36,317 bases of DNA. Source: Candidatus Accumulibacter contiguus (GTDB lineage Bacteria > Pseudomonadota > Gammaproteobacteria > Burkholderiales > Rhodocyclaceae). Positions 16,565 to 26,679 of the stretch are shown one piece after another. The translations under genes and the position numbers were made by a program. Every line of letters starts with the position of its first letter. The stretch's first letter is position 1. The stretch lies in the NCBI RefSeq assembly GCF_012940005.1, contig NZ_SPMX01000031.1, positions 1-36,317 of the forward strand. Direction: 5' to 3'. The notes below the pieces were generated by a model. It worked only from the letters and a program-made list of their open reading frames with translations, searched no databases and was not told where the DNA came from.

Positions 16565-19203
16565 ATGGAAGCTTTCGCCAAAGAAACCCTCCCGATCAGC
16601 CTCGAAGACGAGATGCGTCGATCGTATCTCGATTATGCGATGAGCGTGATTGTCGGACGCGCGCTGCCGGATGCACGCGATGGCCTCAAGCCGGTGCATC
16701 GGCGTGTGCTGTACGCCATGCACGAGTTGTCGAATGACTGGAACAAGCCGTACAAGAAATCGGCGCGGATCGTCGGCGATGTCATCGGTAAGTACCATCC
16801 GCATGGCGACACGGCGGTCTACGACACCATCGTGCGCATGGCGCAGGATTTCTCGTTGCGCTACATGCTGGTTGATGGACAGGGCAACTTCGGTTCGGTC
16901 GACGGCGACAATGCGGCTGCGATGCGTTACACCGAAGTGCGCATGGCGCGTATCGGGCACGAATTGCTCGCCGACATCGACAAGGAAACCGTCGATTTCG
17001 GACCCAACTACGACGGTTCGGAGGAAGAGCCGCTGGTCATGCCGGCGCGCATTCCGAACCTCCTGATCAACGGCTCGTCGGGGATCGCGGTCGGCATGGC
17101 GACCAACATTCCGCCACACAACCTCGGTGAAGTGATCGATGCCTGCCTCGCGCTGCTCGGCAACGCCGGGATCGGCGTCGACGAGCTGATCGATCTGCTG
17201 CCGGCACCCGACTTTCCGACCGCCGGCATCATCTACGGCCTCGCCGGGGTCCGCGAGGGCTATCGCACCGGGCGCGGGCGCGTCATCATGCGTGGCAAGG
17301 TGCACTTCGAGGAGATGGAGAAGGGCAACAATCGTCAGGCGATCATCATCGACGAACTGCCTTACCAGGTGAACAAGCGAACGCTGCTCGAACGGCTCGG
17401 CGAGCTGGTCAACGAGAAGAAGATCGACGGCATTTCCGATCTGCGCGACGAGTCCGACAAATCGGGCATGCGTGTGGTGATCGAGCTGAAGCGTGGCGAA
17501 GTGGCTGAAGTGGTGCTCAACTGCCTGTACAAGCAGACGCAACTGCAGGATACCTTCGGCATGAACATGGTCGCCCTGGTCGATGGGCAGCCGCGCCTGC
17601 TGAACCTCAAACAGATGCTCGAGTGTTTTCTCTGGCACCGGCGCGAGGTGCTGACCCGGCGGACCGTTTTCGAATTGCGCAAGGCGCGCGAGCGGGCGCA
17701 CATCCAGGAAGGCCTGGCGGTGGCGCTCGACAATGTCGACGAGATCATCGCCCTGATCAAGCTGCGCCGACGCCGGCCGATGCACGCCGCGGGCTGATGG
17801 CCAGGCACTGGACCTCGCCGACGGTCGCCGAGATGCTGCGGCGAGCGGCGATCGATGCGACCCGTCCGGAAGGGCTGGATCGCGAATTCGGCCTGGCGGA
17901 GAACGGCTACCTGCTCTCGGAAGCACAGGCACAGGCGATCCTCGAACTGCGCCTGCAGCGCCTGACCGGCCTCGAACGCGACAAGATCGTTGCCGATTAC
18001 GGCGAACTGCTCGAACGCATTGCCGACCTGATGGACATCCTGGCGCGTCCCGAGCGCATCACCGAGATGATCGTCGACGAATTGACCGGCATCCGCGCCC
18101 AGTTCGCAGACAAGCGTCGCTCGCAGATCGTCACCCACACCCAGGATCTCGGGATCGAGGATTTCATCACTCCGGTCGACATGGTGGTGACGCTCTCGCA
18201 TACCGGTTACATCAAGGCGCAGCCGCTTGCCGACTATCGAGCACAGCGGCGAGGTGGACGGGGAAAGCAGGCAGCAGCGATGAAGGCGGACGATTTCGTC
18301 GACCATCTGTTCGTGGCCAATACGCACGATTTCATCCTCTGCTTCACCAACCGCGGGCGTGTCTACTGGCTGAAGGTCTATGAGGTGCCGCAGGGGACGC
18401 GCAACAGCCGCGGAAAACCGATCGTCAACCTGTTTCCCTTCGAGGATGGCGAGAAAATCAGTGCCATCCTGCCGGTCAAGGAGTTCGCCGACGATCGCTA
18501 CATCTTCATGTGCACCGCCAACGGCACGGTCAAGAAGACGCCGCTGTCGGATTTCTCCAACCCGCGCAAGGCCGGCATCATCGCCGTCGCCCTCGACGAG
18601 GACGATGTCCTGATCGGCGCCGAGATCACCAATGGTCTGCAGGACGTGGTGCTGGTTTCCGACGTTGGCAAAGCGGTGTGGTTCGACGAGGAAGACGTTC
18701 GCCCGATGGGGCGTACGGCGCGCGGCGTGCGCGGAATGCGGCTCGCGGACCAGCAACAGGTGCTGTCGCTGCTGGTTGCCGACAACGATCAGCAAACGGT
18801 GCTGGTGGCCACCGAGAATGGTTTTGGCAAACGCACGGCGCTCGCCGATTTCCGCCATTCCGGTCGCGGCACGCAGGGGGTCAAGGCGATTGCCGCCAGC
18901 GAACGCAACGGCAAGGTCGTTGCCGCCCGCCTGGTGCGTGACGAAGACGAAATCATGCTGATCACCACCGGTGGCGTGTTGATCCGCACGCGCGTGCGCG
19001 AGATTCGCGAACTCGGTCGCGCCACCCAGGGGGTGACGCTGATCGCGCTCGACGCTGGGGAGAAGCTCGCCGGACTGGAAAAAATCGTCGAGAGCGACGA
19101 GTACGTTGAAGGGGTCGAAGGGATTGAAGGCGTGGAACAGGTGGCCGAGGGTGAGGACACTGCAGCGGTCGAGCCTCCCGGCACTGCTCTGGATCAGGAA
19201 TAG
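16565..19203 (+). CDS. gyrA: DNA gyrase subunit A (one base missing in this sequence)
   Basis: GyrA breaks and rejoins DNA in the A2B2 gyrase that introduces negative supercoils. The N-terminal frame (16565-17797) holds the winged-helix region with [10 protein letters not shown]; Thr83 and Asp87 sit at the E. coli quinolone-region positions, and Tyr122 in AMRYTE is the DNA-linked catalytic tyrosine. The second frame carries the tower/coiled-coil part and the C-terminal DNA-wrapping propeller with the GyrA box QRRGGRG. The frames join if one G is restored after the AAG at 17759-17761 (expected [15 protein letters not shown]); the total then is 879 residues, normal for GyrA. Because gyrA is essential, a sequencing or assembly error is by far the likeliest cause. 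The acidic Glu/Val/Gly tail at the end is usual. Confidence 0.95.
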
Positions 19204-19272
19204 CATGTTCGGTATGTTCGAACGCGCACCTTGCCGGATGGACGGGTCACGACGCCACCTGGGGTGCGCCTG

Positions 19273-20364
19273 GTGAACGACGACCTGCAGAGCGAACTGG
19301 CCATCGTCCGCCAGCAGATCGATGGCCTCGACCGGCAACTGCTGGGCTTGTTGAACCAGCGTGCCCGCTACGCGCAGCAGGTGGGAGAGATCAAGGCGCG
19401 CCATGGTGAGGCCGGCTTCATTTACCGGCCGGAGCGTGAGGCGCAGGTGCTGCAGCGGATTCAGGAGATCAATTCGGGGCCGCTGTCGAACGAGAGCGTG
19501 ACCTGGTTTTTCCGGGAAGTGATGTCGGCCTGCCTGTCGCTCGAACAGCCGCTGGGCATTGCCTTTCTGGGACCGCTCGGCACCTTCTCGGAGAGCGCCG
19601 CGACCAAGCATTTTGGCCACGCCGCGCGCCTGATGCCGCAGATTTCGATCGACGATGTCTTTCGCGAAGTCGAAGCCTTTCATGCCGACTACGCCGTGGT
19701 GCCGATCGAAAACTCGACCGAGGGCGCCATCGGACGCACCCTCGACCTGCTGCTGACGACGCCGCTGAAGGTCTGCGGCGAGGTGGTGCTGCGCATCCAC
19801 CAGCATCTGCTGTCCAATGAGCGCTCACTTGGCGAAGTGGCCAAGGTCTATTCGCACGCCCAGTCACTGGCGCAATGTCACGAGTGGCTGAATCGCGCGC
19901 TGCCGAACGTGCAGCGTATTCCGGTAGGCAGCAACGCGCAGGCCGCGCAACTCGCCGCCGCGGAAGCGGGGACTGCCGCGATAGCCGGCCAGGCGGCTGC
20001 CGAGCGTTATCACCTGCCTGAACTCGCGAGCAACATCGAGGACGAACCAAACAACACTACCCGCTTCGTCGTCCTCGGTCGCCACGATGCCGGGCCTTCG
20101 GGGCGCGACAAGACTTCGCTGATCATGTCGGCGCAAAACCAGACCGGTGCACTCAGCCAGCTGCTGGCGCCGTTTTCCGATGCCGGTGTTTCGCTGACCC
20201 GGCTGGAATCCCGTCCGGCACGTCACACGCTGTGGGCATATGTCTTCTTCGTCGATGTCGAGGGCCATCGCGATGATACAGCGGTGCGCAGCGCACTCGC
20301 CGAGCTGGCTCGGCGTGCGCCTTATCTGAAGCTGCTGGGCTCCTACCCGGTCGCTGTCTTCTAG
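19273..20364 (+). CDS. pheA: bifunctional chorismate mutase / prephenate dehydratase
   Basis: The P-protein turns chorismate into prephenate and then phenylpyruvate for phenylalanine synthesis. With GTG 19273 as start it has 363 residues: an AroQ-type mutase domain (about 1-90; VRQQIDGLDRQLLGLLNQRA), a dehydratase domain (about 95-275; GPLGTFSESAA, VPIENSTEGAIG, and NTTRFVVLG with the catalytic Thr-Arg-Phe), and a C-terminal ACT domain (about 285-363) with GALSQLLAPF and the LESRP motif for phenylalanine feedback. An upstream TTG (19231) would add 14 poorly fitting residues. It lies 69 nt after gyrA; serC, often found between them, is absent. Confidence 0.93.
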   Translation: MNDDLQSELAIVRQQIDGLDRQLLGLLNQRARYAQQVGEIKARHGEAGFIYRPEREAQVLQRIQEINSGPLSNESVTWFFREVMSACLSLEQPLGIAFLGPLGTFSESAATKHFGHAARLMPQISIDDVFREVEAFHADYAVVPIENSTEGAIGRTLDLLLTTPLKVCGEVVLRIHQHLLSNERSLGEVAKVYSHAQSLAQCHEWLNRALPNVQRIPVGSNAQAAQLAAAEAGTAAIAGQAAAERYHLPELASNIEDEPNNTTRFVVLGRHDAGPSGRDKTSLIMSAQNQTGALSQLLAPFSDAGVSLTRLESRPARHTLWAYVFFVDVEGHRDDTAVRSALAELARRAPYLKLLGSYPVAVF

Positions 20365-20387
20365 GCTTTTCGACGCGAGGACTGCAG

Positions 20388-21476
20388 ATGGCAGGCTACG
20401 AGCAATCATTACCGTACATTCGGGCCATTTCGCCCTACCAGCCAGGCAAGCCGATCACCCAACTGGCGCGCGAGATGGGTCTTGCCGTCGAGCAGATCGT
20501 CAAGCTGGCCTCCAACGAGAATCCGCTCGGCATGAGTCCCAAGGCGCGCGTGGCGGTGACCGAGGCGATCGCCGGTCTGGCGCGTTATCCGGATGACTTC
20601 GCGTTGAAGCAGGCGCTGGCCGAACGCACCGGCCTGGGGAAGGAGTGCATCGTTCTCGGCAATGGCTCGAATGACGTGCTCGATATCGTTGCGCGGGTTT
20701 TTCTTGCGCCGGGGCGCTCGGCAGTCTTCGCGCAGTATGCTTTTGCCGTGTATCCTCTGGCGACGCTGGCGGCCGGTGGCGAGGGCATTGCCATCGCGGC
20801 CAGGGATTACGGTCATGATCTCGATGCCATGCGCGCGGCGATCCGGCCCGATACGCGGCTGCTCTGGATCGCCAACCCCAACAATCCAACCGGCACCTTT
20901 CTGCCGTATCCGCAGCTTCTGGCGTTTCTGCAGTCACTGCCGGCAGAGGTCGTGGTGGTGCTCGACGAAGCCTACAACGAATACCTGCCCGCCGCCGAGC
21001 GGGTCGATACGACCGCCTGGCTGGCGGCCATGCCGAACCTGGTGATCACCCGCACCTTTTCGAAGATCTATGGTCTGGCGGGTCTGCGTATCGGTTATGC
21101 GCTCTGCTCGGCCGAGATTGCCGACCTCATGAATCGCGTTCGCCAACCCTTCAACTGCAACAATCTCGCATTGGTCGCAGCGATCGCAGCGCTCGACGAC
21201 CATGAGTTCGTCGCCAGCAGCTATGCGCTGAACCGTTCGGGAATGGCGCAGATCGTTGGTGGACTGAAGCGCCTGGGCTGTACCCACATTCCCTCGCACG
21301 GCAACTTCGTGACTTTCCGGGTGGCGGATGCGCTCCTGGTCAACCAGAAGCTGCTCAGACAGGGGGTCATCGTTCGCCCGATCGCCGGCTACGGGATGCC
21401 GGAATGGCTGCGTGTCACGATCGGTACCGAAAACGAAAATACCCGTTTCCTCGCCGCCCTGGAGGTGTCGCTGTGA
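20388..21476 (+). CDS. hisC: histidinol-phosphate / aromatic aminotransferase
   Basis: This 362-residue class I/II PLP-dependent aminotransferase has KLASNENPLG near the start, NPNNPTGTF, the DEAYNEY aspartate/tyrosine region, and the PLP lysine at residue 226 in TFSKIYGLAGLRIGY. HisC makes histidinol phosphate. Paralogues in pheA-hisC-tyrA clusters are thought to act mainly as aromatic aminotransferases, giving phenylalanine and tyrosine from their keto acids. The gene starts 23 nt after pheA and ends 25 nt before tyrA, so context favours the aromatic role. Whether it also serves histidine synthesis depends on a second copy elsewhere in the genome. Confidence 0.9.
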   Translation: MAGYEQSLPYIRAISPYQPGKPITQLAREMGLAVEQIVKLASNENPLGMSPKARVAVTEAIAGLARYPDDFALKQALAERTGLGKECIVLGNGSNDVLDIVARVFLAPGRSAVFAQYAFAVYPLATLAAGGEGIAIAARDYGHDLDAMRAAIRPDTRLLWIANPNNPTGTFLPYPQLLAFLQSLPAEVVVVLDEAYNEYLPAAERVDTTAWLAAMPNLVITRTFSKIYGLAGLRIGYALCSAEIADLMNRVRQPFNCNNLALVAAIAALDDHEFVASSYALNRSGMAQIVGGLKRLGCTHIPSHGNFVTFRVADALLVNQKLLRQGVIVRPIAGYGMPEWLRVTIGTENENTRFLAALEVSL

Positions 21477-21501
21477 GCAGTGCCTGCACTGGGATCTGGC
21501 G

Positions 21502-22389
21502 GTGAGCAGCGCGCCGCTGTTCGCCAAGGTCGTCGTCTTCGGCGTCGGCCTGATCGGGGGATCCTTCGCGCTGGCACTCAAGGCTGCCGGACAGGCCGGA
21601 GAGATCGTCGGTTTCGGGCGGCGAATCGGCTCGCTGACGCAGGCACTGGAGCTGGGTATCGTGGATCGTGCCGGTTTCAATGTCGGGCAGGAGGTTTCCA
21701 ATGCCGACCTCGTGCTGATCGCCACGCCGGTCGGCAAGACCGCGGAGATCATGGCTCGCATTGCCCCCTGCCTGGGACGCCAGACGCTGGTCACCGACGC
21801 GGGCAGTACCAAGGGAAACGTCATTGCCGCAGCGCGTGTCCATTTTGCTGCCCGGCTCGGGCAATTCGTCCCCGCGCACCCCATCGCCGGCGCAGAAAAC
21901 AGCGGTGCCCTGGCCGCACGCGCCGACCTCTATTGCCACAAGCAGATAGTCCTGACGCCGCTGCCGGAAAACCGCCCCGAGGACATCGCCCGCGTAGGTT
22001 CGGCCTGGGCGTGTTGTGGCGGCCTGGTCAGGGAACTGACGGCGACCGAGCATGATCGGATTTTTGCTGCCGTCAGCCATCTGCCGCACCTCCTGTCCTT
22101 TGCCCTGGTGCATGAGCTGACCCGGCGCGACAACCGGGAACTGCTGTTCGGCTTTGCCGCCAGCGGTTTTCGCGACTTCACGCGCATTGCCGCCAGCCAC
22201 CCGGAAATGTGGCGCGACATCTGTCTGGCCAATCGCAGTGCCTTGCTCGATGAACTCGACCGCTACCAGGCACAGCTCGGCGAGTTGCGTGACGCGCTGC
22301 AGCGTGGCGACGGCGCCAGCCTCGAAGCGACCTTCGACATCGCCAGGAACGCTCGTCGCGAGTGGGCAGAAAGCAAGGCGAGCGAGTGA
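21502..22389 (+). CDS. tyrA: prephenate dehydrogenase
   Basis: The 295-residue NAD(P)-dependent enzyme oxidatively decarboxylates prephenate (or arogenate) to give 4-hydroxyphenylpyruvate (or tyrosine). It opens with the dinucleotide-binding motif [14 protein letters not shown], followed by [19 protein letters not shown], and [10 protein letters not shown] with the catalytic-site histidine, then the helical dimerisation domain ([34 protein letters not shown]). No ACT domain is present. The GTG at 21502 directly precedes the nucleotide-binding fold; longer frames run into hisC. Its stop overlaps the aroA start (GTGA, 22386-22389), which suggests coupled translation. Confidence 0.92.
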   Translation: MSSAPLFAKVVVFGVGLIGGSFALALKAAGQAGEIVGFGRRIGSLTQALELGIVDRAGFNVGQEVSNADLVLIATPVGKTAEIMARIAPCLGRQTLVTDAGSTKGNVIAAARVHFAARLGQFVPAHPIAGAENSGALAARADLYCHKQIVLTPLPENRPEDIARVGSAWACCGGLVRELTATEHDRIFAAVSHLPHLLSFALVHELTRRDNRELLFGFAASGFRDFTRIAASHPEMWRDICLANRSALLDELDRYQAQLGELRDALQRGDGASLEATFDIARNARREWAESKASE

Positions 22390-24338
22390 GCATCGACTAT
22401 CTCGATCTGCCGCAGTTACTCGCGGCGCGCGGTACGGTACGCCTGCCGGGTTCGAAGAGCCTCTCCAACCGCTTGCTGTTGCTGGCGGCGCTGGCGGCAG
22501 GCAAGACCGAGCTTTGCGAGCTGCTGCTCTCCGACGATACCACACGCATGCTCGAAGCACTGCAAACCCTCGGCGTTGACGTCGCTCCGGGGGCGGGCAA
22601 GGCGCTCTGTATTACGGGTGTGGCGGGGGATTTCCCGGTGCGTGCGGCCGATCTGTTTCTCGGCAACGCCGGCACGGCCTTCCGACCGCTGACCGCAGCC
22701 CTGGCACTCGCCGGTGGCAATTACCGCCTGGCCGGCGTGCCACGGATGCACGAACGACCGATTGGCGATCTGGTCGATGCCCTGCGTCAGCTCGGCGCCG
22801 AGATCCGCTACCTCGCTGTGGAAGGTTTTCCTCCCCTGGCGATTCACCCGCCAAGGCCCTGCTCGCAGCATGTGGTGCGGGTGCGTGGTGACGTGTCGAG
22901 CCAGTTTCTCACCGGTCTGCTGATGGCTTTGCCGTTGCGCGGGATCGAAACGACGGTGGAAGTGGTCGGCGAGCTGATTTCCAGACCCTACATCGACATC
23001 ACGCTGGCGAGCATGGCGCGCTTTGGCGTCGAGGTCCTGCGCGACGGCTGGCGGCGTTTTACCGTGCCTGCGGGCAGCGCCTATCGTTCGCCGGGAGTCG
23101 TTCAGGTCGAAGGGGATGCCTCGTCGGCGTCTTACTTTCTGGCGCTCGGCGCGATCGGCGGGGGGCCGCTGCGTGTCGAAGGGATTGGCCCGGACTCGGT
23201 CCAGGGAGATGTCCGCTTTGCCGATGCCCTGTCGGCGATGGGCGCACAGATCACCACCGGCGCCCGCTGGATCGAGGCATCAGCGCCGCCGGCAGGCAGG
23301 CTGCAAGGCATCGATCTCGATTGCAATCACATTCCCGACGCGGCAATGACGCTGGCCACCACCGCCCTGTTTGCCGAAGGGCCGACCACCTTGCGCCACA
23401 TCGCCAGTTGGCGAGTCAAGGAAACCGACCGCATCGCCGCGATGGCGGCCGAACTGCGCAAGCTCGGTGCGGTCGTCGAAGAAGGCGCGGACTACATCCG
23501 CATCGATCCGCCAGTCGGCGGTCTGCAGGCAGCGACGATCGATACCTATGACGACCACCGCATGGCCATGTCCTGCTCGCTGGCGGCCCTGGGAACACCA
23601 CTGCGGATCAATGACCCGGAAACGGTGGCCAAGACCTTTCCGGACTATTTCGCACGCTTCGCCGAAGTCGGCCAGACGGTTCCGGTGATCGCCATCGATG
23701 GCACCTCGGCTTCGGGCAAAGGCACCATCGCCGCGCGCGTTGCGCAGGCGCTGGGCTGGCACTACCTCGATTCCGGCGCGCTCTATCGTTTGACCGCCCT
23801 GGCCGCACAACGTGCCGGAATGGCCTGGGAAGATGAAGACTGCGTCGCGGCGATTGCTGCCGGTCTTGACGTCGAGTTCGTCGGCAATGCAATCCTCCTG
23901 TCTGGTGAGGAAGTTTCCGATGCCATCCGCAGCGAGGAGATTTCTGCCGGCGCTTCGCGAGTGGCGGCTCTGCCTGCCGTGCGCGCCGCCCTGCTGTTCC
24001 GGCAGCGGGCTTTTCGTCGACCGCCGGGCCTCGTCGCCGACGGGCGCGACATGGCCTCGGTCGTTTTCCGCGATGCGACGACCAAGGTTTTCCTCACCGC
24101 CAGCGTCGAGATGCGCGCCATGCGTCGGCATAAGCAGTTGATCGAAAAAGGAATGGCTGCTAGTATTGCAGACCTCTTGCTGGATCTGCGCGAGCGCGAC
24201 GAACGGGATAGCCAACGTAGCGTTGCTCCGATGCAGCAGAGTACGGACGCGCATCTGCTCGATACCACGAACCACACCATCGAAACAGCGGTGGCACAGG
24301 TGTTGGACTGGGTCAGCAGGGGTCCGAAGAAAGGATGA
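22386..24338 (+). CDS. aroA-cmk: fused EPSP synthase / cytidylate kinase
   Basis: One 650-residue frame encodes two enzymes. Residues 1-430 are 3-phosphoshikimate 1-carboxyvinyltransferase (shikimate pathway): [10 protein letters not shown] near the start, [21 protein letters not shown] and the DDHRMAM motif. Residues from about 434 on are cytidylate kinase (CMP/dCMP to the diphosphates): P-loop GTSASGKGT (439-447), [18 protein letters not shown], and ERDERDSQR. The linker is only a few residues (EVGQTVP). Such fusions are known in some betaproteobacteria; the two genes are separate neighbours elsewhere. The P-loop has Thr where Pro is usual (GPSASGKG). GTG 22386 overlaps the tyrA stop; ATG 22362 is an alternative. 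A GTG at 23686 could permit internal initiation of the kinase. Confidence 0.93.
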   Translation: MSIDYLDLPQLLAARGTVRLPGSKSLSNRLLLLAALAAGKTELCELLLSDDTTRMLEALQTLGVDVAPGAGKALCITGVAGDFPVRAADLFLGNAGTAFRPLTAALALAGGNYRLAGVPRMHERPIGDLVDALRQLGAEIRYLAVEGFPPLAIHPPRPCSQHVVRVRGDVSSQFLTGLLMALPLRGIETTVEVVGELISRPYIDITLASMARFGVEVLRDGWRRFTVPAGSAYRSPGVVQVEGDASSASYFLALGAIGGGPLRVEGIGPDSVQGDVRFADALSAMGAQITTGARWIEASAPPAGRLQGIDLDCNHIPDAAMTLATTALFAEGPTTLRHIASWRVKETDRIAAMAAELRKLGAVVEEGADYIRIDPPVGGLQAATIDTYDDHRMAMSCSLAALGTPLRINDPETVAKTFPDYFARFAEVGQTVPVIAIDGTSASGKGTIAARVAQALGWHYLDSGALYRLTALAAQRAGMAWEDEDCVAAIAAGLDVEFVGNAILLSGEEVSDAIRSEEISAGASRVAALPAVRAALLFRQRAFRRPPGLVADGRDMASVVFRDATTKVFLTASVEMRAMRRHKQLIEKGMAASIADLLLDLRERDERDSQRSVAPMQQSTDAHLLDTTNHTIETAVAQVLDWVSRGPKKG

Positions 24339-24496
24339 AACGGCAACCGTCGTTTCCTTTGGTGTCACCAGCTCGACGCGTTGTTCCGTTGGCCCGGCAG
24401 GCAGGTACTGTCGCACCGGGTCTGTCGGTGCAGTGTCCTTGCTTCCCGTTGTGGTGCGCTTGCCAAGCCGGAACTGGTGATCGTTTTTAACTCACC

Positions 24497-24510
24497 CCGC
24501 ATTTCTGCGG
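24497..24510 (+). promoter_or_regulatory. small hairpin in the rpsA leader
   Basis: CCGCA-TTTC-TGCGG forms a five-bp stem 18 nt before the rpsA start, next to the AGGTAA ribosome site (24513-24518). The 190-nt gap before rpsA otherwise shows no gene. S1 represses its own translation through leader structure in E. coli; whether this hairpin does so is not known. Confidence 0.35.
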
Positions 24511-24528
24511 TTAGGTAACTCAACTCAT

Positions 24529-26226
24529 ATGTCAGCTAATCCCACCATGCTTGAAAGTTTTGCCGAACTCTTCGAAGAGAGCCTCGGTCGTCAGGAAATG
24601 CGTCCCGGAGAGGTCATCACCGCGGAAGTCGTGCGCATCGACCAGAACTTTGTGGTTGTCAATGCCGGTCTCAAGTCCGAGAGCTACATTGATATTGAAG
24701 AATTCCTGAGTGACAAGGGCGAACTCGAAGTCAAGGTCGGGGATTTCGTCCAGGTCGCCATCGAGCAGCTCGAAAACGGTTTCGGTGAAACCCGCCTGTC
24801 GCGCGACCGTGCCAAACGCGTCGCGGCGTGGAATGCACTCGAACAGGCCCTCAACGACGGCAGCCTGGTAACCGGCACCATCACCGGCAAGGTCAAGGGC
24901 GGACTGACGGTAATGACCAACAGCGTTCGCGCCTTCCTGCCGGGTTCGCTGGTGGACATGCGTCCGGTCAAGGACACCACCCCCTACGAAGGCAAAACCT
25001 ACGAATTCAAGGTCATCAAACTCGACCGCAAGCGCAACAATGTCGTCGTTTCCCGCCGTGCCGTCCTCGAGGCCAGTGTTGGCGAAGAGCGCGATGCACT
25101 GCTGGCGGCCCTCAAGGAAGGCAGCATCGTCAAGGGTGTGGTCAAGAACATCACCGATTACGGCGCTTTCGTTGACCTGGGTGGCATCGATGGCCTGCTG
25201 CATATCACCGATCTGGCATGGCGCCGGGTTCGCCACCCATCCGAAGTGCTTGCGGTGGGTGACGAAGTGCAGGCCAAGATTCTCAAGTTCGACCAGGAAA
25301 AGAACCGGGTTTCACTCGGTCTCAAGCAGTTGGGCGAAGATCCCTGGGTCGGCATCTCGCGCCGCTACCCCCAGACCACCCGGCTTTTCGGCAAGGTCAC
25401 CAACCTCACCGACTACGGCGCCTTTGTCGAGATCGAGCAGGGAATCGAGGGCCTGGTGCATGTCTCCGAGATGGACTGGACCAACAAGAACGTGCACCCG
25501 TCGAAGGTCGTTCAGCTCGGCGATGAAGTCGAAGTGATGATCCTCGAAATCGATGAGGATCGGCGTCGGATTTCCCTGGGGATGAAGCAGTGTGCTGCCA
25601 ATCCGTGGGATGACTTCTCGATGAACTACAAGAAGGGCGACCGGGTCCGTGGCGCCATCAAGTCGATCACCGACTTTGGCGTCTTCATCGGTCTGCCCGG
25701 TGGTATTGACGGTCTGGTGCATCTGTCCGACCTCTCTTGGTCGCTGGCGGGTGAAGAAGCGATCCGCAACTTCAAGAAGGGCGACGAGGTAGACGCCGTG
25801 GTGCTGGCCATCGATACCGACAAGGAACGGATTTCGCTGGGTATCAAACAGCTCGATGGCGATCCCTACACCAGCTATATCGCGACTCACGACAAGAACA
25901 GCATCGCGCGTGGCGTCGTCAAGTCGGTCGATGCCCGCGGTGCGGTGGTGATTCTCGATGGCGACATCGAAGCCTATCTGCGCGCTTCGGAAGTGTCGCG
26001 GGACCGCATCGACGACCTGACCAAGGTGTACAAGGAAGGCGACAAGGTGGAAGCGATGATCATCAACGTGGATCGCAAGACACGTTCGATCAGCCTGTCG
26101 ATCAAGGCCAGGGAGCAGGCCGAGCAGCAGGAGGCGATGCAGAAGTTTTCGGCTGACAGCAGCGCCAGTTCCGGCACCACGAATCTCGGGGCCTTGCTCA
26201 AAGCCAAGCTCAACAACCCGAACTAG
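24529..26226 (+). CDS. rpsA: 30S ribosomal protein S1
   Basis: The 565-residue protein has six S1 (OB-fold) domains: about 20-86, 104-170, 191-259, 276-346, 363-433 and 450-518. Repeated signatures include [37 protein letters not shown] and [20 protein letters not shown]1 binds mRNA on the 30S subunit and helps start translation of structured or weakly matched messages. Length and order match the proteobacterial cmk-rpsA-ihfB arrangement. The start ATG lies in CATATG with AGGTAA upstream. ihfB begins ten bases after the stop, so the two are probably co-transcribed. Confidence 0.97.
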   Translation: MSANPTMLESFAELFEESLGRQEMRPGEVITAEVVRIDQNFVVVNAGLKSESYIDIEEFLSDKGELEVKVGDFVQVAIEQLENGFGETRLSRDRAKRVAAWNALEQALNDGSLVTGTITGKVKGGLTVMTNSVRAFLPGSLVDMRPVKDTTPYEGKTYEFKVIKLDRKRNNVVVSRRAVLEASVGEERDALLAALKEGSIVKGVVKNITDYGAFVDLGGIDGLLHITDLAWRRVRHPSEVLAVGDEVQAKILKFDQEKNRVSLGLKQLGEDPWVGISRRYPQTTRLFGKVTNLTDYGAFVEIEQGIEGLVHVSEMDWTNKNVHPSKVVQLGDEVEVMILEIDEDRRRISLGMKQCAANPWDDFSMNYKKGDRVRGAIKSITDFGVFIGLPGGIDGLVHLSDLSWSLAGEEAIRNFKKGDEVDAVVLAIDTDKERISLGIKQLDGDPYTSYIATHDKNSIARGVVKSVDARGAVVILDGDIEAYLRASEVSRDRIDDLTKVYKEGDKVEAMIINVDRKTRSISLSIKAREQAEQQEAMQKFSADSSASSGTTNLGALLKAKLNNPN

Positions 26227-26236
26227 GGTTTAGCGA

Positions 26237-26548
26237 ATGACCAAGTCGGATTTGATCGCCCAACTGGCCGAGCGCTTCCCGCAGTTGGTCGCCAAGGATG
26301 CGGATCTGTCGGTAAAGATGATTCTCGCTGCGATGGAGGAGGCCCTGGCCCAGGGTGACCGCATCGAGATTCGCGGCTTCGGGAGTTTTTCCCTGAACTA
26401 CCGGCCGCCGCGAGTGGGGCGAAATCCCAAGTCCGGCGACAAGGTCGAGGTTCCGGAAAAATGGGTTCCGCACTTCAAGGCCGGGAAGGAATTGCGGGAA
26501 CGCGTCGACGGCGCTCTGGTTGATATAGACGCGGTGGACTCGATCTGA
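26237..26548 (+). CDS. ihfB: integration host factor subunit beta
   Basis: The 103-residue HU/IHF-family protein starts [14 protein letters not shown] and contains the family arm motif [20 protein letters not shown], whose conserved proline intercalates into DNA. IHF bends DNA by well over 90 degrees at specific sites, with IhfA as partner. IHF often assists sigma-54 promoters by looping, which may matter for the PEP-CTERM gene in this window (inference). It follows rpsA by ten bases and ends at a strong terminator. Confidence 0.96.
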   Translation: MTKSDLIAQLAERFPQLVAKDADLSVKMILAAMEEALAQGDRIEIRGFGSFSLNYRPPRVGRNPKSGDKVEVPEKWVPHFKAGKELRERVDGALVDIDAVDSI

Positions 26549-26569
26549 GTGCTCAGGCCGTGGCGGATG

Positions 26570-26603
26570 ACGGGCGGTGACGAGAGTTGCCGCCCGTTTT
26601 TTT
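26570..26603 (+). terminator. rho-independent terminator after ihfB
   Basis: An eight-bp perfect stem (ACGGGCGG / CCGCCCGT) with a 12-nt loop is followed by a run of T residues to 26603. It ends the rpsA-ihfB unit. lapB starts 77 nt further on and must have its own promoter or rely on read-through. Confidence 0.85.
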
Positions 26604-26679
26604 GTGGGAGGTGGATCAATGCATGCGCTGTCATGGGCTTTGCCGTGTGCGCGTTCGTCATCAAGAACCAGTCGACACC

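Noticed and set aside
17362-19806. 814-codon minus-strand frame opposite gyrA and pheA
   Set aside because: Very long, but antisense to two conserved enzymes. Its His/Gln/Arg-rich translation is typical of a codon-bias shadow.
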